Shown: positions 38,340-49,600, numbered from the stretch's first letter. The stretch is DNA of 64,000 nucleotides from Sclerodactyla briareus (GCA_026419785.1 JAODTK010001699.1:62001-126000); one strand, 5' to 3'. Notes: a model not told the origin generated them from the letters alone. A program made the numbers and translations.

Positions 38340-40060
38340 TTACAAGGTTTTCAGACTTTGACCTCTGGTGACCTCAGATGACCTCTGACCAACCCCAAAA
38401 CAATAGGGTTCATGTACTCATCATGGGGAACACACATACAAGTATGAGTCAGGCCATTCCAGGTGGGGGCAAGTTATCGTGTTTACAAGCCAAAATTGGT
38501 TAAAATGTCGAATTTTTCACAAATTTTCTATTTTCGACCAAAATTCACCCTGACCTGAACCAAAAAACAATAGGGTTCCTGTATCCCCATAAGGAAAGCT
38601 TTCACCTTATTTCAAAAAAAAAAAAAAAAAAAAAAAATAAAAAAAAATTTGATCAGACAAACAATTATGGAATATCGTGTTTACAAGGTTTTCAGACTTT
38701 GACCTCTGGTGACCTCAGATGACCTCTGACCAACCCCAAAACAATAGGGTTCATGTACTCATCATGGGGAACACACATACCAAGTATGAGCTCCATCCAT
38801 CCAGGTGGGGTTGAGTTATCGTGTTTACAAGCCAAAATTGGCCAAAATATTGAATTTTCACAAATTTTCTATTTTCGACCAAAATTCACCCCGACCTGAA
38901 CCAGAAACAATAGGGTTCCTGTACTCCCCATAAGAAAGCTATACACCTAATTTCACTTGATTAGACCAACCATTCTGGACTTATCGTGTTTACAAGGTTT
39001 TCAGACTTGACCTCTGGTGACCTCAGATGACCTCTGACCTGACCCCAAAACAATAGGGTTCATGTACTCATCATGGGGAACACACATACCAAGTATGAGC
39101 TCCATCCATCCAGGTGGGGTTGAGTTATCGTGTTTACAAGCCAAAATTGGCCAAAATATTGAATTTTCACAAATTTTCTATTTTCGACCAAAATTCACCC
39201 CGACCTGAACCAGAAACAATAGGGTTCCTGTACTCCCCCCATAAGAAAGCTATACACCTAATTTCAACTGACCAGACACCATTCTGGACTTATCGTGTTT
39301 ACAAGGTTTTCAGACTTTGACCTCTGGTGACCTCAGATGACCTCTGACCTGACCCAAAAACAATAGGGTTCATGTACTCATCATGGGGAACACACATACC
39401 AAGTATGAGCTTCATCCATCCAGTGGTCAGTTATCGTGTTTACAAGCCAAAATTGGTTAAAATGTCGAATTTTCACAAATTTTCTATTTTCGACCAAAAT
39501 TCACCCTGACCTGAACCAAAAACAATAGGGTTCCTGTACTCCCCATAAGAAAGCTATACACCTAATTTCACTTGATTAGACCAACCATTCTGGACTTATC
39601 GTGTTTACAAGGTTTTCAGACTTTGACCTCTGGTGACCTCAGATGACCTCTGACCTGACCCCAAAACAATAGGGTTCATGTACTCATCATGGGGAACACA
39701 CATACCAAGTATGAGCTCCATCCATCCAGGTGGGGTTGAGTTATCGTGTTTACAAGCCAAAATTGGCCAAAATATCAAATTTTCACAAATTTTCTATTTT
39801 CGACCAAAATTCACCCTGACCTGAACCAAAAACAATAGGGTTCCTGTACTCCCCATAAGAAAGCTATACACCTAATTTCACTTGATTAGACCAACCATTC
39901 TGGACTTATCGTGTTTACAAGGTTTTCAGACTTTGACCTCTGGTGACCTCAGATGACCTCTGACCTGACCCAAAAACAATAGGGTTCATTGTACTCATCA
40001 TGGGGAACACACATACCAAGTATGAGCCTGACCTACACAGACCTGATAAGTTATTGGTTA
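38340..40060. repeat. ~300 bp tandem units within copy A
   Basis: Successive units carry AACAATAGGGTTCATGTACT followed by CATCATGGGGAACACAC at about 38396, 38742, 39049, 39360, 39665 and 39976. Unit identity is high. A long A-run lies at about 38618-38647 in one unit. Confidence 0.95.
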
Positions 40061-40084
40061 CAAGTGGGCGTCACACACACATCA

Positions 40085-40100
40085 CAACACACACACACGG

Positions 40101-40145
<45 letters not shown>
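40085..40145. repeat. (CA)n microsatellite at the right end of copy A
   Basis: About 20 CA units followed by the terminal hairpin segment. The same order (CA tract, then hairpin) recurs in other family copies. Confidence 0.95.
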
Positions 40146-40146
<1 letters not shown>

Positions 40147-40184
40147 CGTGACTGCATAGATTCCTCTGACTTCGTCAAGGAATC

Positions 40185-42700
40185 AAAAATGTGGCAGTCT
40201 ATTAATAATATCTTGGCAGAAATAACCAACCCCAGTGTAATAGCAGGTTCTTTAATATCGGCAACAGCCTTACTGCTGAGCAAAAATAATTGCTACCAAA
40301 CTCAATGAATATTTGTTCTAACGTGCTACCAATCCATCGTACCCCACAAAGCTACTCGAGCAAGATTATTCCAGAAACATTTGCATTATTCCCTACCCTA
40401 CTAATACAGATGAAGTACGATCTTCTATACTAAATTTAAAAAATGGCAAAAGCCCAGGGTATGACAATTCACCAACAACATCCTGAAAGTAGTTGCAGGA
40501 TCTATAGTTCGCCACTAAATCATGTCATCAACCTCTCGTTCTCTACAGGGATTTTTTCCAAGTCACTTAAAAATCGCCAAGATTGTGCCAATACACAGAA
40601 CTAACAATCCTCAAGATGTTTCAAATTATAGACCGATATCATTATTCCGTCCATCTCTAAAGTTTTCGAAAGACTGGTTCGTAACAGATTATACAAGTTT
40701 ATCTCTAAGCACAGCATCTTTTCTGCAAATCCGTCTGGCTTTCCACAAAAACCAGTCTACTTGTATGGCAGCATTGAACCTGGTTGATAAATATACTTCT
40801 GCTGCCATGGACGATAACAAAAAAAACACAGCCGCTGTCTTTATAGACCTTTCAAAGGCATTCGACACAATTAATCATAATATATTGCTTGAAAAATTAT
40901 ATAGATATGGCGTATGTGGTGTAAGTTACGAGTGGTTCAGAGGTTTATTTGAAAGACCGACAGCAATATGTTCAATTCGGGGATGGTAAATCAAGTACCC
41001 GCACTATTAACATTGGTGTGCCACAGGGATCTATCTTAGGCCCTTTACTTTTTGTCCTTTATATCAATGATATGCCTTTATCTTCAACAAAATATAATTC
41101 AAACTTCCTACGTTGCAGATGACACCACGGTATACTATTCAAAATAAGGATTTGGATGCTACCCTTAGCAGTTTACGTAATGAATTTTGCCATATATCTG
41201 AATGGCTTAGAGCAAATAAATTATCTCTGAATGTGCTAAAGACAAAACTGATGATATTTGATAACAGGATAAGAGACAAATGCAACATATCGGTTTGTAC
41301 TTGCGGGACAGCAAATTAAAGCATTCTCTCATACAGATTTTTTGGGCATAACGATCGATGACAAGTTGAGTTGGGCGGAACACATTAAGAAAATTTCAAA
41401 TAAAATTAAAAGGATAAACAGTGTTATAAATAGATTGAAATACCTGGTACCGTTACGCGCCCTGCTTACATTATACAATGCACTTATTCTCCCGCATCTG
41501 AACTATAGCCTTCTTGTTTGGGGGTGCACGCAAATAATTAGGGGTTAACCAACGGTCGAGCGTGGTTTATCCACTGGATAATGCACGACCGGGGTTAATT
41601 CAAGCGATGCACGAGGGCGCAGCCGAGTGCATCCAGCGTTAGAATTAACCCCCGAGGAGTGCATTATCATGTGGATAAAACACAATCGACCGTTGATTAA
41701 TCCCGTTCATTCATACAGCGCAAAATTTAGTTGGAATATTGCATCAAACGACTCTGGAATTTACCACTTTATGATAAAAATAGGGACCCCTGATGACATT
41801 GCAAAGAGTCGTGTACATGCGCCAATAAATTAAAAACAACATACGCGCGTCTCTCAATTCTATCTTGAAATATAAGCGCACACAGAGCGCGTGGACGAAT
41901 GTCGACGCATACCCGTATGACTAATGTCTCAACCCATTCGCGTCCCCTGTGAGCAACGCGCATTACATTGCGCGTGAAAAATTATTTCTCGCTGCGTGTT
42001 ATTTATTTTCCATGTATCTGCCTAAATGATACATACAAGTTCTATTCAAAGCGTTCTGATGTGCGCTCGTGGCACTGGTAATCGCGCCCAATTATAACAT
42101 CTAATGCACAATGGATCCCTTCACCATAGCCCCTGAGTGATAGCGCCTTCGATTTGATACGTTGTAACCATATGCGTGTGACTTGCAAACAATCAAAATT
42201 CATACAACCAGTTATTCGCCTGTGTCGAGGCACACGTGCAATAACACCGTGCATTAACGCAGGTTTATGCACGGTCAGCTGACCTGTTCAGCCATCAGAG
42301 GGAAGGATTTACGGCAAGTATGAATGAACCTTAATTAAGAATTATACAAGCTCCAGAAGAGATTATTATTCGTAATATAAGCAATGTGCCGTATACATTT
42401 CACACCACAGTATTATTCAAAGAGCACAACGTTCTTAAATTGGCCGACTTGTATAATTACCCAACTTGGAATATTTGTATATGAGTATCTAAATGGTAGG
42501 CTTCCAAACGCATTTAATGGTTTTTATACTACTAACTCTGATCGTCATAGACTAACACTCGTAACAAAGACTGTTTTGAATCATCCATATTCCAGAACAC
42601 AGCGAGCTTGTAACCATATCAGATATACAGGTGTGCACTTATGGAGCGCCTTGGATAACGAAATAAATTCTTCAGAACTCTAAGCATATTTAAGCAAAAT
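40185..42700 (+). pseudogene. LINE reverse transcriptase, interrupted
   Basis: Ordered RT blocks are visible. FPSHLKIAKIVPIH and SNYRPIS lie near 40550-40640. VFIDLSKAFDTINH lies at about 40836-40877 and carries the first catalytic Asp. GVPQGSILGPLLFVLYINDM starts at 41015. The catalytic box YVADD is at 41109-41123. The thumb region FLGITIDDKLSW follows near 41340, up to HLNYSLLVWG near 41520. The C-terminal segment resumes after the foldback insertion: an LGIFVYEYLNGRLPNAFNGF block near 42465-42525 and RYTGVHLWSALDNEI near 42620-42670. Frameshifts lie between several blocks. The catalytic residues themselves are intact. Confidence 0.9.
41541..42331. mobile_element. Foldback/MITE-like insertion inside the RT
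   Basis: A 791 bp insertion flanked by TAATTA at 41535-41540 and 42332-42337. Its left 164 bp (41541-41704) form a near-perfect hairpin: GGGGTTAACCAACGGTCGA at the left pairs with the complement of TCGACCGTTGATTAATCCC at the right. Next, GTTCATTCATAC (about 41704-41715) is the inverse complement of GTATGAATGAAC at the right end (42318-42329). No transposase is encoded, so it would be non-autonomous. The RT protein blocks resume immediately after it. Confidence 0.75.
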
Positions 42701-43346
42701 TGAAACGCCAACTGATTTGTATTTATGGAAGTGAGTGATTAAAACACTGCAGATACCGCAACTGTTATTTATAGCCTATACACCACTTTATGTAGAAAAT
42801 CTTTAATTGCTCCTATTGTGTTATAGGCTGATGTACTCCATTACCGCACGAGACGGTTTTTCCCCAGTCGCTATCAGACAATATTGCCGCCTTAAAAACA
42901 AAATACACATGGGTGAAGCTATATGATCATGCATTGAAGTATCAAATATTATAAGTCAGCCTATACCAAAATAAACTTATAACCGGTGCATCGCAGGTTA
43001 CTTAGGGATATTGTACTTAAGGGCTTTTTGATTGTTTTCTGATAATCTTACCTATCCCGAGTTTACGTAAGTAGGTACAAAACAACTCAAATCTGAGTCT
43101 TGTATGTCATAGGACGGCATTATTATTGTTTTTCTTTTTGTTTGTTTGTTTTTTATGTTAAATAACACTACATTGTGAATGTTTCAGACTCGAAAGGTCC
43201 CTACTTACTTCTGGTCCTACCATCCTTATCACATCATAATCATTACTCAGTTTAACAACCTATTGGTAAACTATTTATGTAAATATTGATCATAATCTGT
43301 ATAAACAATGCATTGTATGCTGATGATGTTGGTAAATAAATAAAGA

Positions 43347-43705
43347 AATATTGACCTGAATCCAACAGACTTGGTTCTGAACAACTATGTGCCCTCGTCA
43401 GCCTAAGGTTCGCACAGATTGCAATGGCTTTGTACATCTTCACATGTATGGCAACTGAAGAGAACACCAATATTGACCTTAATCCAACAGACCTGGTTCT
43501 GAACAACTACGTGCCCTCTCCAGCCTAAGGTCAGCAAAGATTGCAATAGCTTTGTGCACCTTCACATGTATGGCAACTGAAGAGAACACCAATAATGACC
43601 TGAATCCAACAGACCTGGTTCTGAACAACTATGTGCCCTTTTCAGCCTAAGGCCAGCTAGATCAGGACAGATTGCAATGGCTCTCCCCCATCACATGTAT
43701 ATGCG
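43347..43705. repeat. ~120 bp satellite, right block (three units)
   Basis: Continues the array interrupted at 34884. Units start with GACCTGAATCCAACAGAC near 43353, 43475 and 43597, a period of 122 bp. Confidence 0.9.
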
Positions 43706-43709
43706 CGGT

Positions 43710-44590
43710 GCTATGAACTTGTAATTGTTTCATTTCAAAATGTAAATTAGATGTCTGAGGGAATTTAACATTCAATTTTTCAAGAAGGCAGGGGTTTCAT
43801 GTTATTCAATGCCACTTAACAGCTCCTAATGTAGTTTACACCCTCTCTATAATCTGGTGATAAGGAATACGTGGGCACTTCATCACGGTGGGAGCTAGGA
43901 TTCGCTAATTTCTTGAAAGGGTGTGTTAATTGCTGGGCTTTGCTACAAAGCAGTTAGCTGTCACTCAACAACTGTCGGTCTCTTTATTTAATGGAACCTA
44001 AGTGGGTCACATTGATTAACTGATAGAAACAAAGAGGAGTCTAGTTACTATTCATCATTCTTTGCTGTCAGTTTAAAGAGACCATAGAGGCAATCACTCT
44101 GGCCACCCAATCTATCATTACTATCATTTAATTATCATTCTGATGTGCCCCCTCACTCTGACTTTTATGTAAGTTCGACTCACTGGTAGTGGAATCAACT
44201 GAAAATAACAATTAGTGTCCTGGCTAGCATTTCTCACAAGGGGAATGAAGATTCAAGGTATTCATGTTAGGCTATTTTCATTCAATTTGTACGGAACCCA
44301 CCACCTCTCATAGATACAGTGAAAATGATATGATCTGGGAAAAGGATTTCAAAAGTGAGTGCAATGTCATGGCTGGGAGGATGCACTAATTCCTTGAAAG
44401 GTCGAGTTCATGTCTAAGAGTTCATGTCTAAGAATATGGCTTGAATAGGTCACAGTGAGGAATGAGATCTTTATTTTTTATTGAATGGGTTTCCCTGAAG
44501 GTCACAATGATGGAAACGAATGAAACAAATGATACCATATCCCCCAAATCATCTTTTTTTCTTTCATCTGACCTTGTAAATGGTAAAATA
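43710..44590. other. Intronic DNA, nothing recognised
   Basis: No supported gene. One small direct duplication (GTTCATGTCTAAGA) lies near 44406-44430. Confidence 0.4.
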
Positions 44591-45625
44591 ATGTGATGAA
44601 GTCTGACAAATGTCTCAACCAACCAATAGGGCTCCTATACTCTTTATATTAGAAAGCTACACACTAAATTTCTTGACTTTGACCTCTAATGACCTCTGAC
44701 CTGACCCCAAAACAATAGGGTTCATGTACTCATCATGGGGAACACACATACCAAGTATGGGTTTCATCCATCCAGGTGGAGTTGAATTATCATGTTTACA
44801 GGCCCAAATTGGCCAAAATATTGATTTTCCACGAATTTTTCTATTCTTGACAAAAATTCACCCTCAACCTAAGCCAAAAACAATAAGGTTCCTGTACTCC
44901 CCATATTTCAACTTGTTCAATATTTCAATTTCAACTTGATCGGACCAACCATTCTGGACTTATCATGTTTACAAGTGTTTCAGACTTTGACCTCTGGTGA
45001 CCTGACCCCAAAACAATAGGGACCATGTACTCATCTTGGGGAACACACGTACCTAGTATGAGCTTCATCCAGGTGGGGTCGAGTTATCCCAGGCATTACA
45101 TACACACACACACACATACATACACACACACACACACATACATACACACACACACGGTCATGACTGCATACATTCCCTGACTGGGGAACACACATACCAA
45201 GTATGGGTTTCATCCATCCAGGTGGAGTTGAATTATCATGTTTACAAGCCAAAATTGGCCAAAATATTGATTTTTCATGAATTTTCTATTCTTGACAAAA
45301 ATTCACCCTCAACCTAAGCCAAAAACAATAGGGTTCCTGTACTCCCCATATTTCAGCTAGTTCAATATTTCAATTTCAACTTGATCGGACCAACCATTCT
45401 GGACTTATCATGTTTACAAGTTTTTCAGACTTTGACCTCTGGTGACCTGACCCCAAAACAATAGGGTTCATGTACTCATCATGGGGAACACACATACCAA
45501 ATATGAGCTTCATCCAGGTGGGGTCGAGTCGTCTCAAGCATTACATACACACACACACACACATACATACACACACACACGGTCATGACTGCATAGATTC
45601 CCTGACTTCAGTCAAGGAATAGAAA
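44590..45625. mobile_element. Hairpin-ended repeat element, copy B
   Basis: Contains two ~300 bp family units with CCAAAACAATAGGGTTCATG and TGACCTCTGGTGACCTG. It also has two (CA)n/(CATA)n tracts (about 45100-45155 and 45545-45581) and two GGTCATGACTGCATA segments. The right end is a hairpin at 45596-45620 (GATTCC...GGAAT with TGAC/GTCA). The first CA/hairpin segment is truncated and joined to another unit, so the copy looks internally duplicated. Confidence 0.75.
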
Positions 45626-45847
45626 ATGTGCCTTGATGGTAGCGCTATGCAGTTAATCTTGTCTACACCTCTGAACAGGTTGGTGGGGAGCATAGACACT
45701 TGCAAACAGGCTCATTCAGTCTCCACACACATGTTTATAACTACTGATACGAATAACACCCGAATGTAACTAGCTGACAGTGAATATCAAAATGATTGCA
45801 GTATGTATTGATGATGGTAGTTGGAGACGGTTGCCATGGATACCTAC

Positions 45848-45995
45848 CAATTTTGTCCACGTAGTTCTGAAGCACCGACGAGAGAACGGAGACGGCGAAG
45901 CACTTCCTGATCTGATGCAGTTCTGATGACAAGTGGTCTAGCAGCTCCTGGGTGAGGAACCCAGACTGGGAACTCAGATACCCACTGGACCAGTT
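45848..45995 (-). CDS. Exon h of the minus-strand gene
   Basis: 148 bp after an acceptor TCGGTAG and before a strong donor GTAGGTAT. The frame reads NWSSGYLSSQSGFLTQELLD and then a helical block containing HQIRKCFAVSVLSSVLQNYV, ending phase 1. Phase 0 entry matches the exit of exon g, and phase 1 exit matches the entry of exon i, about 14 kb away. The amphipathic heptad-like pattern of Leu/Val/Ile suggests a helical-repeat protein. I do not recognise the family. Confidence 0.7.
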
Positions 45996-46082
45996 CTACC
46001 GAGGGAACAGATAACAGAATGGTGTTATACCCACCCAGAAAGGTTCACCATAATACCATGTAATGATAAAAATACCGATTGG

Positions 46083-46320
46083 TTGGCACAATTGTTAGAG
46101 CGGCCGCCTTTCACCTGGGAGACCAGGGTTCGAATCCCAGTCGCGACTTCAGACAAAGACTTTAAAAATGGTACCTGTTGCCTTCTTGCTGGTCACTCAG
46201 CAAGAGGAATTGGACAAACGAGGGGTAGGCAATCTGCAAGTTGACATCAGCATGTGATAACTCCCACCCCCACAGTAAGGTACGGTTGAAGCGGCACTGC
46301 CTTATTTATTCAATGTACTC
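46083..46320 (+). repeat. tRNA-derived SINE
   Basis: The head resembles a tRNA: box A-like TTGGCACAATTGTTAGAGCG, an anticodon-arm region, and a perfect box B GGTTCGAATCC at 46127-46137 with paired T-stem (CTGGG at both flanks, imperfect). A tRNA-unrelated body and a TTATTTATT-containing end near 46310 follow. It lies antisense in the intron upstream of exon h. Confidence 0.75.
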
Positions 46321-46689
46321 TAAGGATTTGCAGCTGACAATAGTGCATAATAGTATTGTATCCAGCCAGGTCTGCACCCATGCAGGGCCTCAAATAGGTT
46401 CAATCCTCTGTGATCAGTAAGTAACCATGATTTTTTTTTTATTGCACTACATCACTAAGAGGTATAATAATGCTTCCCAGGCACTGGAACAATACAGGAC
46501 TGGTAGAGCTGCATGAACGAGGGTGGACAAGGTTGGGAGAGCTAGATTAATCTGGAGAAGCAGCTGTAACGTTCCTGTCTGTGCATGCCCCTCAAGCTGG
46601 CTTGAGTGACATCACTAAGGATGCATTCTGTGATGAGGAACCCTGGATGTATTGATTCCACTAAGGATGAATTTTGTGATGAACCCTGG

Positions 46690-47190
46690 ATGTACAGTAA
46701 GGTCAAGGTTTATCAGCAGAGTTGCCAGCTCCTACAAAAAGGGTCAAGGTTTATCAGCAGGGGTGCCAGCTCCTACAGGTAGGTCAAGGTTTATCAGCAG
46801 GGTTGCCAGCTCCTACAAGAGGTCAAGGTTTATCAGCAGAGTTGCCAGCTCCTACAGGTAGGTCAAGGTTTATCAGCAGGGGTGCCAGCTCCTACAAAAA
46901 GGGTCAAGGTTTATTAGCAGGGTTGCCAGCTCCTACAAGAAGGTCAAGGTCTATCAGCAGAGTTGCCAGCTCCTAACAAGAGGTCAAGGTTTATCAGCAG
47001 GGTTGCCAGCTCCTGCAAGAAAGTCACGGTTCATCAGCAGGGTTGCCAGCTCCAACAGGGAGGTCAAGGTTCATTAGCAGGGTTGCCAGCTCCTAACAAG
47101 AAGGTCAAGGTTCATCAGCAGGGTTGCCAGCTCCTACAAGAAGGTTAAGATTTATCAGCATGGTTGTCAGCTCCTACAGAAAGGTCAAGG
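46690..47190. repeat. ~40 bp minisatellite
   Basis: About twelve units of GGTCAAGGTTTATCAGCAGG and GTTGCCAGCTCCTACAAGAA. It abuts the 5' side of the RTE-like endonuclease relic. Confidence 0.95.
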
Positions 47191-47194
47191 ACAC

Positions 47195-48445
47195 GCTGAC
47201 TTTGGTGAGAGGGATGATGAAAAAGACAGGCTGCTGGAGCTAGGTTGCGGATGCTCCCAACTCGTGCCTTGTGAAGAAGGACAACTATTGGAAACCCATG
47301 AGCCTGGGCTGCATTGCGGCCAGATTGACTTCATACTGATTAGGAATTGGGACCAAAAGCTCAGGAAGCATGCAAAGGGTAACAACACAGGCTGGTGGTG
47401 GAGTTTACAAGTTATCGTGTATGAAAAGTGGAAGAACAATGACTCAAAATGAGGCAAAACAGTATGCTGGTAGCAAAGCTTGGGAACTAAGACTCCAGCC
47501 ACCACCGTGGTCCTCAGGACCCATAACAAGACCTGTGAAAATGTGTTTGGGAGGACTAGGGAGTGAAAATGGAGTTAGTTTAGTTTAGTTCAGAAGGAGA
47601 GACTCCTCATTAATGACGCCCGAAGCCAACTGCAAGCCTCAGAAGAGAAAAACAGTGCACATGTGCCCGACGAATTCCTTAAAAACAACTCAATATGTTC
47701 TTGAAGGTATTAACACTCTTGGACCGAACAAATCTTCAGGGAGGCTGTTCCACTCATTTGTCATTCTTTTGAGAAAAAATCTGAATATCTAACCTGCAAT
47801 GTTCGCCACAGAGCTTGAGCAGATGACCACTATCAATGGTAACATTAGAAAATTCAAAGAAGTAGTCAGTAGAAAACCTGAATCGAATCACCTCATATTC
47901 GTCTTGGCCTTAATTGAAGTCCCCTAGTAGTGATGATGAGGTTGATGCTGCTCTCAGGAATAAAAGGAATAAGGAGGATAAAATGAAACTCTCCTCTCTC
48001 CTCTCTCAAGAAGCCAGCATGGATGGACCACTATGAGATCTACTAAAACATAGAATTCAGGAGGAGTTTAGAAGGCTCAACTCCAGCCGACCTCGTCCAT
48101 GGCCCTCCTAGGAATATTTCTGTATAAAAGACAGTGAACAGTGACAGCAAGCATGGAAACTGGTAAAACACCTGGTCACTCTGGTGCAGTATCTGAAATG
48201 CTCAAGGCCTCGTGAGATGTACGTAAAATACCATTGCTATCGCTGACATTTTTAACAGCATGATCTGCAATTACGTTCTGCCCGATGACTGGCATGACAG
48301 CTACATCACTGATTGCTGCAAAGGGAAAGATGATACCTTGGATCAGAGTAACTGCCATGGACTGAGGCTAACTGACCTAGTCATTGACCTGGAGAAGGCA
48401 ATCAAATGTCTCCAGAGCAGTGCTTTGGTGGGCAATGAGTAAGGT
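47195..48445 (+). pseudogene. RTE-like LINE relic (endonuclease and RT pieces)
   Basis: At 47200-47380 the translation resembles the C-terminal endonuclease of RTE-type elements. It has a DRLLELG segment, a short variable stretch, then HCGQIDFILIRNWDQKLRKH (about 47314-47373; family norm SQIDYILVR-RDRK). After a foreign LINE tail, the RT N-terminal block follows at 48255-48440 (IADIFNSMICNYVLPDDWHD, then CCKGKDDTLDQSNCHGLRLTD-like; family norm KGKGD...NYRGLKLTD). The element stops before the catalytic Asp box, so it is truncated at both ends. Confidence 0.75.
47574..47940 (-). pseudogene. CR1/L2-like LINE 3' fragment, second copy
   Basis: Same family style as the fragment at 37.8 kb: tail GTTAGTTTAGTTTAGTT at its 3' end and a minus-strand FFSKRMTNEWNSLPEDLF-type block near 47790-47735. 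It lies between the endonuclease and RT pieces of the RTE-like relic, implying that it inserted there. Confidence 0.7.
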
Positions 48446-48670
48446 AGGTTTAATTACAGTGTCTGACACTAATACAGTGGCCGTATGACTCACAATCCAT
48501 TCATCCTTTGTGCATCAACATTAACTATGGTAACTCCTTTGACATCAAGATGGGGTTGTAACAAAGCTCAGTTTGTCCCAATTTGTTTGTTAATATGCAC
48601 TAAACAAAAAAAGAATGAACACAGCTCATATCTCATAGGATAATAATAATGATAATAATGAGATGCTTAC

Positions 48671-48751
48671 CTGTGCAAGGATCTTGTGATACATAGCAAT
48701 GACAGTTGATGTGGGAAGTGTGTAGAGTTCTAGAATTCGGAGCACAGGTTG
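48671..48751 (-). CDS. Exon g of the minus-strand gene
   Basis: 81 bp between acceptor TTTTCTTCCACAG and donor GTAAGCAT. It reads QPVLRILELYTLPTSTVIAM then YHKILAQ, phase 0 in and out, which joins cleanly to exon h. Exon f exits in phase 1, so the f-g junction does not fit as written. Either a small exon is missed, or one base is missing in this sequence. The alternative frame is also open but much less protein-like. Confidence 0.65.
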
Positions 48752-48759
48752 CTGTGGAA

Positions 48760-49488
48760 GAAAAATATAACATCATCGTAGTGTCAAAACTTTCCCGCTT
48801 TATACAGAAATGGCATACCCTGAAGAGAACAGGATATAAAGACTCTCACATTTGAAATCAAAAGATTTTTGTCTTTAAATCATTGTCAAATCAGACAGAT
48901 TCTAACAACATTTTTATTATTGCAATGAATAAACATGCAGGGTTGTAAACCAGAACTCATTTTCAAAGGTCTCCCCAAAGTAAATCCGGCCAGTAGCAAT
49001 GAAACAAACTAGAGCTCTGATGTACAGAAGTTAAATCACAGTTACCCAAAATCTGGAGAAATCTGGTTCATGAAAAAACATGGTGAAATATGTACATTGT
49101 ATACCACGCAGTGTTGTGAGGTAGTGATCCACTATTTCTACAACCTGAGCTATCCGGTTATATATTCGAATCCAGTTTGATAGGGCTTAATCCCAAGCAC
49201 GTAGCCGTCCGTTATTCTTGCATACGAGCCAGCTGGTCAGAGTAACACAACAATTAAATAATTGCTTGATTTGCTGCATCATAAGGAATGCAGTACTTTT
49301 TACACGAAATTGTGAGGTGCGTGAGCCTTGGAAGTTCATGTTCACATGCGCAGGCCCCGCTCTCAGTATACGCGCGATTCAGAGGGCGTGCTGCTCAAAC
49401 GGAATACAAGCCGGGCGAAACACGGACTAGTAACTAAATCTGTTGGGAGATGCATTTTACAATTTTCAACCTAATGTTCATCACGCAC
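48760..49488. other. Intron between exons f and g
   Basis: No repeat family recognised. If a missing small exon exists between f and g it should lie here. Confidence 0.4.
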
Positions 49489-49600
49489 CTTCCATATGTT
49501 GTTGGGTGAACGAGTTATGTTCAATGATCTTGACCGTAAATTCCTGAAGAAGCCATGAAGGACTAGTAGCAATGAAACATTGACCAAGAAGCGAATTCAC
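49489..49600 (-). CDS. Exon f of the minus-strand gene
   Basis: 112 bp after a strong acceptor (CCACTTCTCACAG). It reads VNSLLGQCFIATSPSWLLQE and then a block with FTVKIIEHNSFTQQHME, ending phase 1 at GTGCGTGA. Phase 0 entry matches exon e. The peptide is helix-rich with no Cys/His metal-binding or catalytic signature. Confidence 0.7.

Larger units (their letters stand above)
37475..40188. mobile_element. Hairpin-ended tandem-repeat element (copy A), nested in the LINE
   Basis: Inserted between the endonuclease linker and the RT of the LINE. It has a short unique left part, a first partial repeat unit (37560-37830), a foreign LINE tail (37833-38335), and then about five and a half tandem copies of a ~300 bp unit (38340-40060). 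The unit holds AACAATAGGGTTCCTGTACT, CCAAAATTCACCCTGACC and TGACCTCAGATGACCTCTGA. The right end has a (CA)n tract and a terminal hairpin at 40159-40184 (stem GATTCCT/AGGAATC, then TGAC/GTCA around TTC), followed by A-rich sequence. There is no coding capacity. Related copies at 44.6, 49.85 and 61.1 kb share the same right end. Confidence 0.8.
34885..43346 (+). mobile_element. Composite non-LTR retrotransposon, decayed, with nested insertions
   Basis: The element splits a ~120 bp satellite and is flanked by AATAT on both sides (34880-34884 and 43347-43351), consistent with a target-site duplication. It ends in GGTAAATAAATAAAG, an A-rich tail with polyadenylation-like AATAAA. In order it carries an ORF1-like region (about 35163-35960), an endonuclease relic (36480-37470) and a reverse transcriptase (40185-41540 continuing 42338-42700). 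Two insertions interrupt it: a tandem-repeat element (about 37475-40188) and a foldback element (41541-42331). Without these it is about 5 kb, the usual size of a full-length jockey/CR1/L2-like element. The clade is inferred from block style only. Frameshifts and stops make it non-functional. Confidence 0.85.

Noticed and set aside
41627..41833. Open frame inside the foldback element as a transposase remnant
   Set aside because: Its first part lies in the hairpin arms and the rest has no transposase motif. The element looks non-autonomous.
46083..46147. Functional tRNA gene
   Set aside because: Box A is degenerate and the acceptor stem does not pair. A non-tRNA body follows, so it is a SINE head.
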